Below, piece by piece: positions 17,918 to 25,769 of a stretch of DNA of 42,272 nt. This stretch comes from Holosporales bacterium (GTDB taxonomy: Bacteria > Pseudomonadota > Alphaproteobacteria > RUG11792). Below the pieces are notes generated by a model, which made no database searches, was not told where the DNA came from, and worked only from the letters and a program-made list of their open reading frames with translations. Made by a program: the position numbers and the translations under genes. Positions within the stretch are counted from its first letter, which is position 1. Every line of letters begins with the position of its first letter. The stretch spans positions 1-42,272 of the forward strand of contig JAIRMJ010000013.1 in NCBI GenBank assembly GCA_031258785.1, in the 5' to 3' direction.

Positions 17918-18039
17918 CTAAACTAAAAGTAAACGAAGAAGACTTGCAAAAATTCAAATCACTTGGGTCTCTCATTGATAATGACGCAATTCAAAAATCA
18001 GTGACATCAGATGGTGGTCATCCCTCGATATTTGGCTAG
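17911..18039 (+). pseudogene. C-terminal gene fragment downstream of the solo IS end
   Basis: The plus strand is open from the IS terminus to TAG at 18037. It encodes a protein-like tail that includes VNEEDLQKFKSLGSLIDNDA and ends in SDGGHPSIFG. There is no start codon with a ribosome site, and the frame enters from inside the IS end. It therefore looks like the last 40 or so residues of a gene cut off by the insertion. The parent family is not recognised and the 5' part is not in the window. Confidence 0.4.
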
Positions 18040-18107
18040 TTGGTTAATATTTTCATTGTTTGTCTCTTCTGATAGCTTATTGGCCTACGCACGACTCGCT
18101 CATCTCA

Positions 18108-19142
18108 TTAAACGATCCGACCAAGCAGTTTTGCAGTATAGTCTACTAATGTGATAACTCTGGAGTAGCGCATTCTCGATGGACCGATAACGCCTATGGC
18201 CCCTACCATGTTTTTAGTGGAATTCCTATATTGTGACACAACCATTGAGCAATTTGACATTTCGTACATCTTGGTTTCAGCACCTATAAATATCTGCACT
18301 CCCCTTGCGTTTACTGATCTATCCAATATGTTTTTTATGTTCTTTTTTTCGTCAAATTCTTTCAGTAAATTGCGCAGTTCGCCGATTTCTTCAGTCTTGT
18401 CAATAAGATTAGATTGGCCCCTGATGATTATCTTGTCGTTTGTATCATTGATGATAAAGTCCAGGCCCTTTGCAATCATTTCTTTCGTCAGTTTGTCTAA
18501 TCCCTCTTTTTGTAGTTCGACCTCATTGTGGATCTTAACTCTAATCTCGTCCAATGTGTGCTCAGTTAATTCGGCATTGATATAGCGCGTTGCTTTTTCC
18601 AACTCTGTAGAAGACACAACATCAGGCACATTGATGAGCCTGTTTTCGACTACTCCGTTTTCGTTGACTATAACAAGGATAGCCCTGTTTTCGTTTAGCA
18701 ATACAAAGTCTACGTACTTCACGGCGGAGTTGGTTGTTGGGATCATGAGTAGACTAACACACTTTGAAAGGTCAGACAAAACATCAGTTGTCTCTTCGAG
18801 TACAGATTCGACGCTCTTTCCCGCTATGTTTTGCGTTGCATCTGTCAGGGCTTCCTTATCCAATTCTGAGATGTCTGTGGCCTCTATCAACGTATTAACA
18901 AAGAACCTCCATCCCTTGTCTGTGGGTTTCCTTCCAGAGGAGGTATGCTCAGAGCATAGGATGCCGAGATCTTCAAGATCCGACATGACGTGCCTAATCG
19001 TCGCCGGAGATAGTGGAGTCGGTAACACCTTTGAGAGAGATTTAGATCCGACAGCCTCTCCTGTATCAACATAAACTTCCACTAATTTACGAAATATCTC
19101 AATATAACGTTCGTTCCTTAGTATATTCGCTATTCGCGACAT
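18108..19142 (-). CDS. hrcA: Heat-inducible transcription repressor HrcA
   Basis: The 344-residue protein represses heat-shock chaperone operons by binding CIRCE elements, with GroEL assisting its folding. The N-terminal winged helix (RNERYIEIFRKLVEVYVDTGEAVGSKSL, then LSPATIRHVMSDLEDLGIL and HTSSGRKPTDKGWRFFV) is highly typical. The central GAF-like and dimer regions and the C-terminal MVGAIGVIGPSRMRYSRVI follow. It is complete. grpE, often adjacent, is absent. I found no CIRCE (TTAGCACTC-N9-GAGTGCTAA) in its upstream region or elsewhere in the window, so its targets must lie outside. It is divergent from the deubiquitinase-like gene. Confidence 0.95.
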   Translation of the reverse strand: MSRIANILRNERYIEIFRKLVEVYVDTGEAVGSKSLSKVLPTPLSPATIRHVMSDLEDLGILCSEHTSSGRKPTDKGWRFFVNTLIEATDISELDKEALTDATQNIAGKSVESVLEETTDVLSDLSKCVSLLMIPTTNSAVKYVDFVLLNENRAILVIVNENGVVENRLINVPDVVSSTELEKATRYINAELTEHTLDEIRVKIHNEVELQKEGLDKLTKEMIAKGLDFIINDTNDKIIIRGQSNLIDKTEEIGELRNLLKEFDEKKNIKNILDRSVNARGVQIFIGAETKMYEMSNCSMVVSQYRNSTKNMVGAIGVIGPSRMRYSRVITLVDYTAKLLGRIV

Positions 19143-19329
19143 TCAATACCGCTATGTCCCGTGCTACTGTCTTAAATTCTATTATAGAAAATTTATAGTA
19201 TGCAATCTTTCTGTTTTCGATAAGGATAGTCCACATGAAAAATGCGGGAGTTTTCAAATAGAAATGGCGGGGGCGCCACCGCGTGACTCAAATCAACATG
19301 TATGATACGACCACGAAGGAGTTCTCCAT

Positions 19330-19358
19330 TTGACAACTGCGTAAATCTGATGTACAAT
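19330..19358 (+). promoter_or_regulatory. Near-consensus sigma-70 promoter of the deubiquitinase-like gene
   Basis: The -35 box TTGACA (19330-19335), a 17-base spacer and the -10 box TACAAT (19353-19358) are close to ideal. Transcription would begin near 19365, giving a leader of about 40 bases with ribosome site GGAGGA eight bases before the ATG at 19405. It is the strongest promoter I could see in the window. Confidence 0.75.
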
Positions 19359-19404
19359 AGTGAGTCTTGTGTAGTAGTGATATCGCGAATGGAGGATTTG
19401 AGTG

Positions 19405-22191
19405 ATGGCGGTTGGGAATATACTGCGTGCACTATGTGCGTTGTGGTTGATAGGCAGCTTTGAAGAATCAGCTGCGACGGGAAGTTTGAGGGATCATCTC
19501 GGAAAAAAATTCAATGACGTAGGAAATCGGAAGATCTATCCTTGGTGCTCCAAGGATTATCACCTTCAAGATGGTGGAACGGTGGGTCAGGCCGCGGAAG
19601 GTACCAATAATGCATACAATGCCTTTAAAGAAGGCGTGACGCCAGGAAATATTCAACTGGAAAATGCTCGCAAAATCAGTCCGGCCCAACTGAATTGGTT
19701 GGGAATGCTATGTATCTGTGACAATTTTAGCAAAGGTATGTACGCAACAACCGAAAGCGAGCTGTCCCAGCAACTGACGAAAATGCTGCAAAGGCTCAAA
19801 ATCAAACGAGACAAAAACGAGATAAATCAAACTGTGAGTGACGTTACAAAATATAAAGAAGCATTCGGACTGCAAGAGTTTTATCGACAAGAACGTACTG
19901 ATGGAGAGGAAAAGATCTCTGCTAATGCCCAGTTCATAAATACAAGCGCGGCGCCCACATGGAACGCTCCCGATCTCAACCGAGCGACGCTGAATAAGAA
20001 TGATCTAACAGGGCTAGTGAACACTGGGAATCATTGCTTTGTGCATGCTGCTGCGCAATTCTGCTTAAGAGATAGATATGTCAAGCAAGCAATCGAATAT
20101 CTAGTCAATAACAAGGACTACAAAATAGCCGTGATAACAAATGAAAAAAGAGCAGCCTATAGCAAAGCAAAAATTGAAAAAAATATTAGCGAGGCAAAAG
20201 AGATTTTGTCAACAGTGGATGTAGAATTCAAGCAGAAAACACAGCAGAGCATCCAAAAAGATATGCCGCAGACCCTGCGAGATCTCCACACGCTATGCGT
20301 CTCTGACGTATATATTCTGCTAGTTATGAACGATATAGTCGAAATCTTCAAGCAGAAGCCCAGCAATGCTCAATTAACTAATGTGCAAGTACAGCTGATG
20401 CGAAATAGGGTCCCGTCTCTGCTTGCCAGCAACGCAGGCGAACAAGGTGACGCCGCCGGTGTAGTGCGGCTGATATATGAATCACTCATGAAAGCTTTGC
20501 GATTTATGCAAATAACGTATTTCGTGCGAGGAGAATTTCAGTTGATGCTCGATGTGCCGAATCCAGAAGACTTTGGTATCAGGACTATCAAAAAGAAAGC
20601 GCGCATCCCTGAGCTGACAGCTCTTTATAAGGAAATCGGCGATGCCATAGAAAAAGCAAATCTCAAAACAGATACGATATACGAATGGCTGGGACGAATT
20701 ATGCCGAAACTATCAACCTCGACGAACATGACCATAGGTGACGAGGGACAATTCCAGATGTTGGAGATACATGTTGGGACAGAATCAAGCAATATCGATC
20801 AAATCATCAAAAAACAGCTTCATCGGATCTCCTACGATTCGTCCTGTAGAAACCGATATCCGATGCTGACAGCGCAAGGCTGCGAACTCAACACTGACGG
20901 CATGACCCCGATAGAACAGAAAATAAATTACATCAAAGAAATTATTACCCAAGATGTGGGCATATACATTGCTGAACGGCTACCCGAATGGGCTAAGGAC
21001 AAAACAAAAGAATGGCGGGCGATTGCTGATGAAGCTGTGAATGAGCTGATAAATCATCTCTGGGTGATCTACAAAAGCAGCAGAACAGGAGCGCAAATAG
21101 CACTGGCCGAACAGCAGGTTGATATAGCGAGGGCAAAGATGATGCAGGAGGAAATTTCAACTTTCAATAATTCTGCGCAGTCACAACGCAAAGACACAAG
21201 CAACGGTGAAAGCTGGGACAGCAAAATTACACAATGGTGCTCACATCAAAGCTCACCACATATTCCGTGGAACCACGAATTCGACAAAATAATCGAAGAA
21301 AGCGCGAAACAACGCTTGGCTTCACTCAATGAGTTCTTTACTAGCAAAGCAGTAAACAGCCACCCACTGGTGTATGTGAACCAACTCGAGCTTGAAAAAG
21401 GTCTAAAAGACCATCTTGAACGGATAAGAACTGGCAAGACTCGATATACTCTCAATCAGCTCTTTCAAGAGATCGGTAAAGCCAACTGGCCGACACAGAT
21501 GGCTGGATGCCACCCTAACCCATCGGATGTCGCTATCACGTGGGAAACGCAAACAGCAATAACTAGCACACCTGACCGCTTAATCATAAATCTTGGTCGC
21601 AATGGCCCGTACAATGCTAAACTTCAAACTTCAGTATATGGATTAACCGCCCAGATAAATCTAGATCCGAAACAAATTTTATACGATATGGAACAAGAAG
21701 CTGAATACAAGAAACACCGTGAGGAATGGACCGCGAGAATAAACGGCATGCAAGGATCCAGCTATACACAAAGAAACCAAGCCATCGTCAATCTGTATAA
21801 GCAAGAACAAATTTCCGTGCACGAGGCGATAGCGATGGCAAAAGCCGAACAGAAGAATCAGTCGATGGGCGAGAGCAAGCAAAACGCAGTATACATGCCT
21901 ACTTCAATACTGTTACGCGCTGGAGAAACTCTAGATAAAGGGCACTACACAGCTATAATCAGAGAAGCTCTGAGATCGGATAAATGGTACAAGATTAATG
22001 ATAACGATGTAATCGAGATAACTTCCAAACAAGTTAACGAAGAGGCAATGGGGGGTTATCTATCTGAAAAAAGCTTACAGGATAACAAGGAATTCGACTG
22101 GAACTTGTCCAATGACGACCTCCGGTCGCAGTTTTCTGCAACAGCGATCCTCTACGAGAAAGTAGCAATTGATAGCCTCGTGACCAAATAA
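19405..22191 (+). CDS. Secreted ubiquitin-specific-protease (C19, USP)-like deubiquitinase, putative host effector
   Basis: The 928-residue protein begins with a Sec signal peptide (MAVGNILRALCALWLIGSF, cleavage near SAA/TG). Residues 203-218 (GLVNTGNHCFVHAAAQ) match the USP Cys box GLxNxGNxC, with Cys211 as nucleophile. Residues 450-474 (QMLEIHVGTESSN) fit the strand box after it. Residues 723-755 (PDRLIINLGRN, then KLQTSVYGLTAQINLDP) match the LIIHLKRF/KLxTxVxFPxxLDL box. GHYTAIIRE gives His847, and WYKINDNDVIEI gives the third residue, Asn865. Long inserts separate the boxes, and no paired CxxC zinc ribbon is visible. USPs cleave ubiquitin from proteins and belong to eukaryotes, so horizontal origin and a host target are inferred. 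ATG is preferred over the GTG one codon earlier. Confidence 0.8.
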   Translation: MAVGNILRALCALWLIGSFEESAATGSLRDHLGKKFNDVGNRKIYPWCSKDYHLQDGGTVGQAAEGTNNAYNAFKEGVTPGNIQLENARKISPAQLNWLGMLCICDNFSKGMYATTESELSQQLTKMLQRLKIKRDKNEINQTVSDVTKYKEAFGLQEFYRQERTDGEEKISANAQFINTSAAPTWNAPDLNRATLNKNDLTGLVNTGNHCFVHAAAQFCLRDRYVKQAIEYLVNNKDYKIAVITNEKRAAYSKAKIEKNISEAKEILSTVDVEFKQKTQQSIQKDMPQTLRDLHTLCVSDVYILLVMNDIVEIFKQKPSNAQLTNVQVQLMRNRVPSLLASNAGEQGDAAGVVRLIYESLMKALRFMQITYFVRGEFQLMLDVPNPEDFGIRTIKKKARIPELTALYKEIGDAIEKANLKTDTIYEWLGRIMPKLSTSTNMTIGDEGQFQMLEIHVGTESSNIDQIIKKQLHRISYDSSCRNRYPMLTAQGCELNTDGMTPIEQKINYIKEIITQDVGIYIAERLPEWAKDKTKEWRAIADEAVNELINHLWVIYKSSRTGAQIALAEQQVDIARAKMMQEEISTFNNSAQSQRKDTSNGESWDSKITQWCSHQSSPHIPWNHEFDKIIEESAKQRLASLNEFFTSKAVNSHPLVYVNQLELEKGLKDHLERIRTGKTRYTLNQLFQEIGKANWPTQMAGCHPNPSDVAITWETQTAITSTPDRLIINLGRNGPYNAKLQTSVYGLTAQINLDPKQILYDMEQEAEYKKHREEWTARINGMQGSSYTQRNQAIVNLYKQEQISVHEAIAMAKAEQKNQSMGESKQNAVYMPTSILLRAGETLDKGHYTAIIREALRSDKWYKINDNDVIEITSKQVNEEAMGGYLSEKSLQDNKEFDWNLSNDDLRSQFSATAILYEKVAIDSLVTK

Positions 22192-22337
22192 ACATTGTGA
22201 AATCTAGAGACATGAGATAGGCTGTTAAAAAAAGGTGAGAGATTCTACCTGAGATGAACATAACAGTGACTAGAAAGAGCTGCGACGATAATCTTTTAAC
22301 ATTAATAAGCGCACGATCGCGCCTGCCGCTCAAATAG

Positions 22338-22366
22338 TTGACATATACCATTTTTGGTGGTAAGAT
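22338..22366 (+). promoter_or_regulatory. Orphan sigma-70 promoter, possible small-RNA gene
   Basis: TTGACA (22338-22343), 17 bases, TAAGAT (22361-22366). No ORF with a ribosome site follows closely. The next gene, terL, starts 575 bases further on. The transcript could be a long terL leader or a small RNA ending at the GC-rich hairpin near 22650-22670. Confidence 0.4.
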
Positions 22367-22820
22367 CAATTATTGGTGGTGGTATGCTCCAAAAGAACCG
22401 GGCTGTTCTGAGTGGCACTTCCTCCTCATCCGCATTTTAAACGCAATCTTGACAATCAATCGCTCTAGAGAGAATTTTCATAAAAAAAATAGTTGTCGTT
22501 GTCCAACCTTTTGTGAAAAAAAGCAAGAAGAATCGACACCAATGCGGCCTTTATAGCAAATGTATTTGTTCGCGTGCGATCATTTTTTTGAAGTTAACAT
22601 TTTTTTAATTCTTTTGTGATACCCTCCATCCCTAACCCTCCACCCACCCATCCCCTTACGGGGTGGGCCGCCGTCTTCCGCCGTTTAGATAAACTTATTT
22701 TATCATAAAATATTTAAAATTACGTTAAGATGCTCAAAGTTTATACCATGGTTATGGGAGGAATGTGGTGATTGGGCGACATATGTCTTCTTGGAGGCTA
22801 CGAGTGTGAGAATTTGCCCG

Positions 22821-22907
22821 ATGGATGCCTTTGATAAATTTTCTTCATCTCCAACTTGGGAGTTTTTCGTCAGGAAAATTATGAGCTATGTCTTCAGCAC
22901 AATATGA
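22821..22907 (+). CDS. Possible 28-residue ORF just upstream of terL
   Basis: ATG to TGA encodes MDAFDKFSSSPTWEFFVRKI plus eight residues, ending 35 bases before the terL start. There is no clear ribosome site. Its place is where a small terminase or leader gene might have been, but no homology is recognised. It may be a remnant or chance. Confidence 0.2.
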   Translation: MDAFDKFSSSPTWEFFVRKIMSYVFSTI

Positions 22908-22942
22908 ACCTGTTTTTCAATTTTTAAAGGAGAAAAATTAAA

Positions 22943-24193
22943 ATGAGATACATACAGAATTGGCACGAGATTGCCAGAAAAGAACAGAGACTCCCCGAGG
23001 GAAATTGGATGCTGTGGCTGCTACTGGCAGGTAGGGGTTTTGGCAAGACGAAGACAGGTGCGGAGACAATAATGGAACTGGTCAATAGCGGCAAGTACAA
23101 GAACATTGGCATAATAGGCAAATCCATACGTGAGGCCAAGGATATCATGATAGACGGACCTAGTGGCCTGTTGTCCACAACGATTGCAGAGAAGCATTTT
23201 AGTAATGTCGAAAACAGGATCGAGGATGAAACCACAGTAAAATTTAGATACTATCCATCAAAGAATCAGATAATCTGGGCAAATGGAGCAAAGGCGCATG
23301 TGCTGGGGGCTGACCACTCTGATAGGCTCAGAGGATACCAATTCGATCTCATCTGGATCGACGAGTTCGCAAAATTTAAGAATCCAGACGCGATATGGCA
23401 ACAAATACTCTTCACATTGAGAATTGGCCAAGCCCCGAGGTGCATAATAACAACTACTCCAAGGCCACTTAAAATCTTAAAGCAGCTGACGGAGGCAAAA
23501 TTTACGTACCTCACAAAGGGTTCCACACTCGCGAATGCAGCGAACCTAGCGCCGCGTTTTTTAGAAACCATAGTTGCCATGTACCAGAACACAAGAGTTG
23601 GTAAGCAAGAATTGGAAGGAGAACTACTCATGGAAAAGGAAAACACAGTTTGGAAGAGAGAACACATAGTCTATAGAGATGTCGATAGGGATCGCCTCAC
23701 AAGGGTCGTAATAGGAGTCGATCCAGCAGTCTCTTCAGGGGCAAATTCAGACGAAACAGGTATTATAGTTGCTGGCCTTGGATATGATGGAAAAATATAT
23801 ATACTCGCCGACCTGAGTGGCAAGTATAAACCACCAGATTGGGCAAAGGTAGTATGTCGAGCATACCACGATTATAAAGCCGGCCGAATCGTCGCTGAAA
23901 CCAATAACGGAGGCGATCTCGTAAAGGCAATCCTTGAAACAGTCTATCCAAACCTTCCATTTAACCAAGTTCATGCAATCAAGGGCAAGATCGCGCGAGC
24001 AGAGCCAGTCGCCCTCCTTTATGAGTCAAACAAGGTTTTTCACGCTGACGAGTTCTTCGAGTTGGAGGATCAAATGTGTAATCTCTCATATGACGATAAT
24101 GGAGACCGTTCTCCAGATCGAGTGGACGCGCTCGTCTGGGCAATCTCCGAACTAAAGGATCGTACCTGTTTGCCGAACATTACAGTTATTTAG
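22943..24193 (+). CDS. Large terminase subunit TerL (gene-transfer-agent type)
   Basis: The 416-residue protein is an intact DNA-packaging motor. The ATPase has Walker A AGRGFGKT (29-36) and Walker B LIWIDEFAK (135-143) with the catalytic Glu after the Asp. The RNase H-like nuclease has Asp260 (GVDPAVSS), Glu319 (ETNNGGD) and Asp395 (RVDALVWA). Its compact size and sequence style fit the terminase of alphaproteobacterial gene transfer agents (gene 2), and Rickettsiales often keep scattered GTA genes. No portal, capsid or tail genes adjoin it. The ribosome site AAAGGAG is good. Intact active sites suggest the gene is still selected. A lone prophage remnant is the alternative. Confidence 0.88.
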   Translation: MRYIQNWHEIARKEQRLPEGNWMLWLLLAGRGFGKTKTGAETIMELVNSGKYKNIGIIGKSIREAKDIMIDGPSGLLSTTIAEKHFSNVENRIEDETTVKFRYYPSKNQIIWANGAKAHVLGADHSDRLRGYQFDLIWIDEFAKFKNPDAIWQQILFTLRIGQAPRCIITTTPRPLKILKQLTEAKFTYLTKGSTLANAANLAPRFLETIVAMYQNTRVGKQELEGELLMEKENTVWKREHIVYRDVDRDRLTRVVIGVDPAVSSGANSDETGIIVAGLGYDGKIYILADLSGKYKPPDWAKVVCRAYHDYKAGRIVAETNNGGDLVKAILETVYPNLPFNQVHAIKGKIARAEPVALLYESNKVFHADEFFELEDQMCNLSYDDNGDRSPDRVDALVWAISELKDRTCLPNITVI

Positions 24194-24286
24194 CTTGCTC
24201 GTCCAATTATTTTAATCCAGCTTAGTAGCCAAATTGCCTGATCGGGACATTCATCCAGAAAACTTGTCGCTCTCAGCTGACGTGTA

Positions 24287-24295
24287 TGGTACAAT
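24287..24295 (+). promoter_or_regulatory. Extended -10 promoter of the pnt operon
   Basis: TGGTACAAT is an extended -10 (TGn plus TACAAT), about 38 bases before the pntAA ATG at 24333. A weak -35 (TTGTCG) lies 20 bases upstream. It supports the ATG at 24333 rather than the upstream TTG at 24234. Confidence 0.45.
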
Positions 24296-24332
24296 GCACC
24301 AAAATATTGAAATTGCTAGAAAACGCCGAGTA

Positions 24333-25442
24333 ATGAGAATATTTGCCGTTTCTGAAGGACGTTGGGCTGATAGGAGGGTATCTGTCACTCCGGAGAATGC
24401 GAAGAAGCTCACGGCGTTAGGGCACAATGTGTTTCTGGAGGAAGGGGCCGGCAGTGATGCTGGATTCAGGGATCAAGAATACATCGATGCTGGTGCGACG
24501 ATCGCCGGCGCTTCTGATATCAGAAAGGCTGATATCGTTTTCTCCGTAAATTCACTTACGAAAGAGCTGGTTGGGTTACTCGGTGATCATACCATGCTAA
24601 TTGGCCAACATGGCAAGTGCGACGACTTAAAGATGTTGCTCGAGAAAAAGATAACGGTGTTTGCTCTCGATTGGATTCCAAGGACGTCCAAAGCGCAGTA
24701 CATGGACGTACTATCATCTCAAGCGAGTCTGGCTGGCTACAAAGCTGTAATAGAGTCCGCCCATATACTGTGCCGCGGAATACCGCTTATGATGACGTCA
24801 GCAGGAACAGTGCCAGCAGCTCGCGTATTGGTCATAGGAGCTGGTGTGGCGGGGCTTCAGGCCATCGCAACAGCAAAGCGTCTTGGGGCTGTCGTAAGCG
24901 CATTTGATGTGCGCACATCGGCTAAAGAGCAGGTGGAGAGCCTGGGAGCCAAATTCATAGAGGTTGATTCAACAGAGAAAATGGACGGTGTATATGCGAC
25001 TGAGACTGGAGAAGATTACAAGAAAGCCCAAGAAACGAAACTTCGGTCAGTCCTTCCAAGCCAAGATGTGGTGATAACGACTGCACAGATACCTGGAAAA
25101 AAGGCTCCTATTATCGTGAAGGCAGACATGGTAGCTACTATGAAAAATGGATCACTCATACTTGATCTTGCCTCAAAAACTGGTGGAAATTGCGAATTAA
25201 CGAGGCACGGAGAGACAATCGATGTAAACGGGGTCAAGATAGTGGCCTTCGCAAACATATTGAACCTGATTGCCTACGACGCTTCCAGACTGTATTCCAA
25301 GAACGTCTGCGCATTTTTTGAATTGTTGGCCCAAGAGCTGCAGAGTAATGGGAGTATAGCCGACTCCAAGGACGATATCATCGTGGCGACTTTGCTTGCG
25401 TACGATGGTAAGATTATCAACAATAAACTGGAGATTTCGTAG
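24333..25442 (+). CDS. pntAA: NAD(P) transhydrogenase subunit alpha, part 1 (PntAA)
   Basis: The 369-residue soluble domain binds NAD(H) in the proton-driven transhydrogenase, which makes NADPH from NADH at the expense of proton-motive force. The alanine-dehydrogenase-like N-terminus (EGRWADRRVSVTPENAKKL) leads to a Rossmann fold with VIGAGVAGLQAIATAKRLGA (GAGVAG at 169-174), then the GCN-like DLASKTGGNCELT stretch. The frame extends upstream to a TTG at 24234, but the family N-terminus begins at the ATG 24333, and a -10 box lies between. The pntAB start follows immediately. The split alpha subunit is usual in alphaproteobacteria. Confidence 0.95.
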   Translation: MRIFAVSEGRWADRRVSVTPENAKKLTALGHNVFLEEGAGSDAGFRDQEYIDAGATIAGASDIRKADIVFSVNSLTKELVGLLGDHTMLIGQHGKCDDLKMLLEKKITVFALDWIPRTSKAQYMDVLSSQASLAGYKAVIESAHILCRGIPLMMTSAGTVPAARVLVIGAGVAGLQAIATAKRLGAVVSAFDVRTSAKEQVESLGAKFIEVDSTEKMDGVYATETGEDYKKAQETKLRSVLPSQDVVITTAQIPGKKAPIIVKADMVATMKNGSLILDLASKTGGNCELTRHGETIDVNGVKIVAFANILNLIAYDASRLYSKNVCAFFELLAQELQSNGSIADSKDDIIVATLLAYDGKIINNKLEIS

Positions 25443-25769
25443 ATGATGGACTTTGGGACAGGAGCAATGATAGCCACAATCTTCACATTGTCATGCTTCA
25501 CCGGCTACTGCGTTGTTTTAAGGGTAACTCCAGCACTGCATGCCCCTCTTATGTCGGTCACAAATGCTATCTCAAGCGTCATTATAATCGCTGCTTTGCA
25601 AGTTACTGTATACAGCGCTCATGGCGAATTCGGCGAAGTAACAACAGCCAGATGGCTCTGCCTTGTGGCCGTCTTTCTCACAATAATCAACATAGTTGGC
25701 GGATTTATGCTCACAAAGCGAATGCTCTCTATGTTTGAAACAAAAAAGAAAAAGCCAGGCAATGATTAG
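25443..25769 (+). CDS. pntAB: NAD(P) transhydrogenase subunit alpha, part 2 (PntAB)
   Basis: The 108-residue inner-membrane protein supplies the alpha-side membrane helices of the transhydrogenase. Three hydrophobic segments are visible (about 8-25, 35-57 and 70-92), with the family stretch GYCVVLRVTPALHAPLMSVTNAIS. It starts directly after the pntAA stop and its end overlaps the pntB start by 8 bases, so all three genes are probably translated in concert. Met1 and Met2 are both possible starts. Confidence 0.94.
   Translation: MMDFGTGAMIATIFTLSCFTGYCVVLRVTPALHAPLMSVTNAISSVIIIAALQVTVYSAHGEFGEVTTARWLCLVAVFLTIINIVGGFMLTKRMLSMFETKKKKPGND

Larger units (their letters stand above)
22192..22942. 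other. 751-base gene-poor region between the deubiquitinase-like gene and terL
   Basis: Apart from an orphan promoter (22338-22366) and a 28-codon ORF (22821-22907), the stretch holds A/T runs and one GC-rich hairpin (CCCATCCCC, TTAC, GGGGTGGG near 22650-22670). No family-level homology is apparent. It could host a small RNA or be a decayed segment. Confidence 0.4.

Noticed and set aside
18000-19400. CIRCE operator expected near hrcA
   Set aside because: No TTAGCACTC-N9-GAGTGCTAA or close variant seen around hrcA or elsewhere in the window.
22400-22412. GGGCTGTTCTGAG, resembling the IS end GGGCTGTCCTAG
   Set aside because: Only a short imperfect match with no partner end or further IS similarity nearby.
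24234-24332. TTG-started extension of pntAA
   Set aside because: The family N-terminus begins at the ATG 24333 and a promoter -10 box lies inside the extension.
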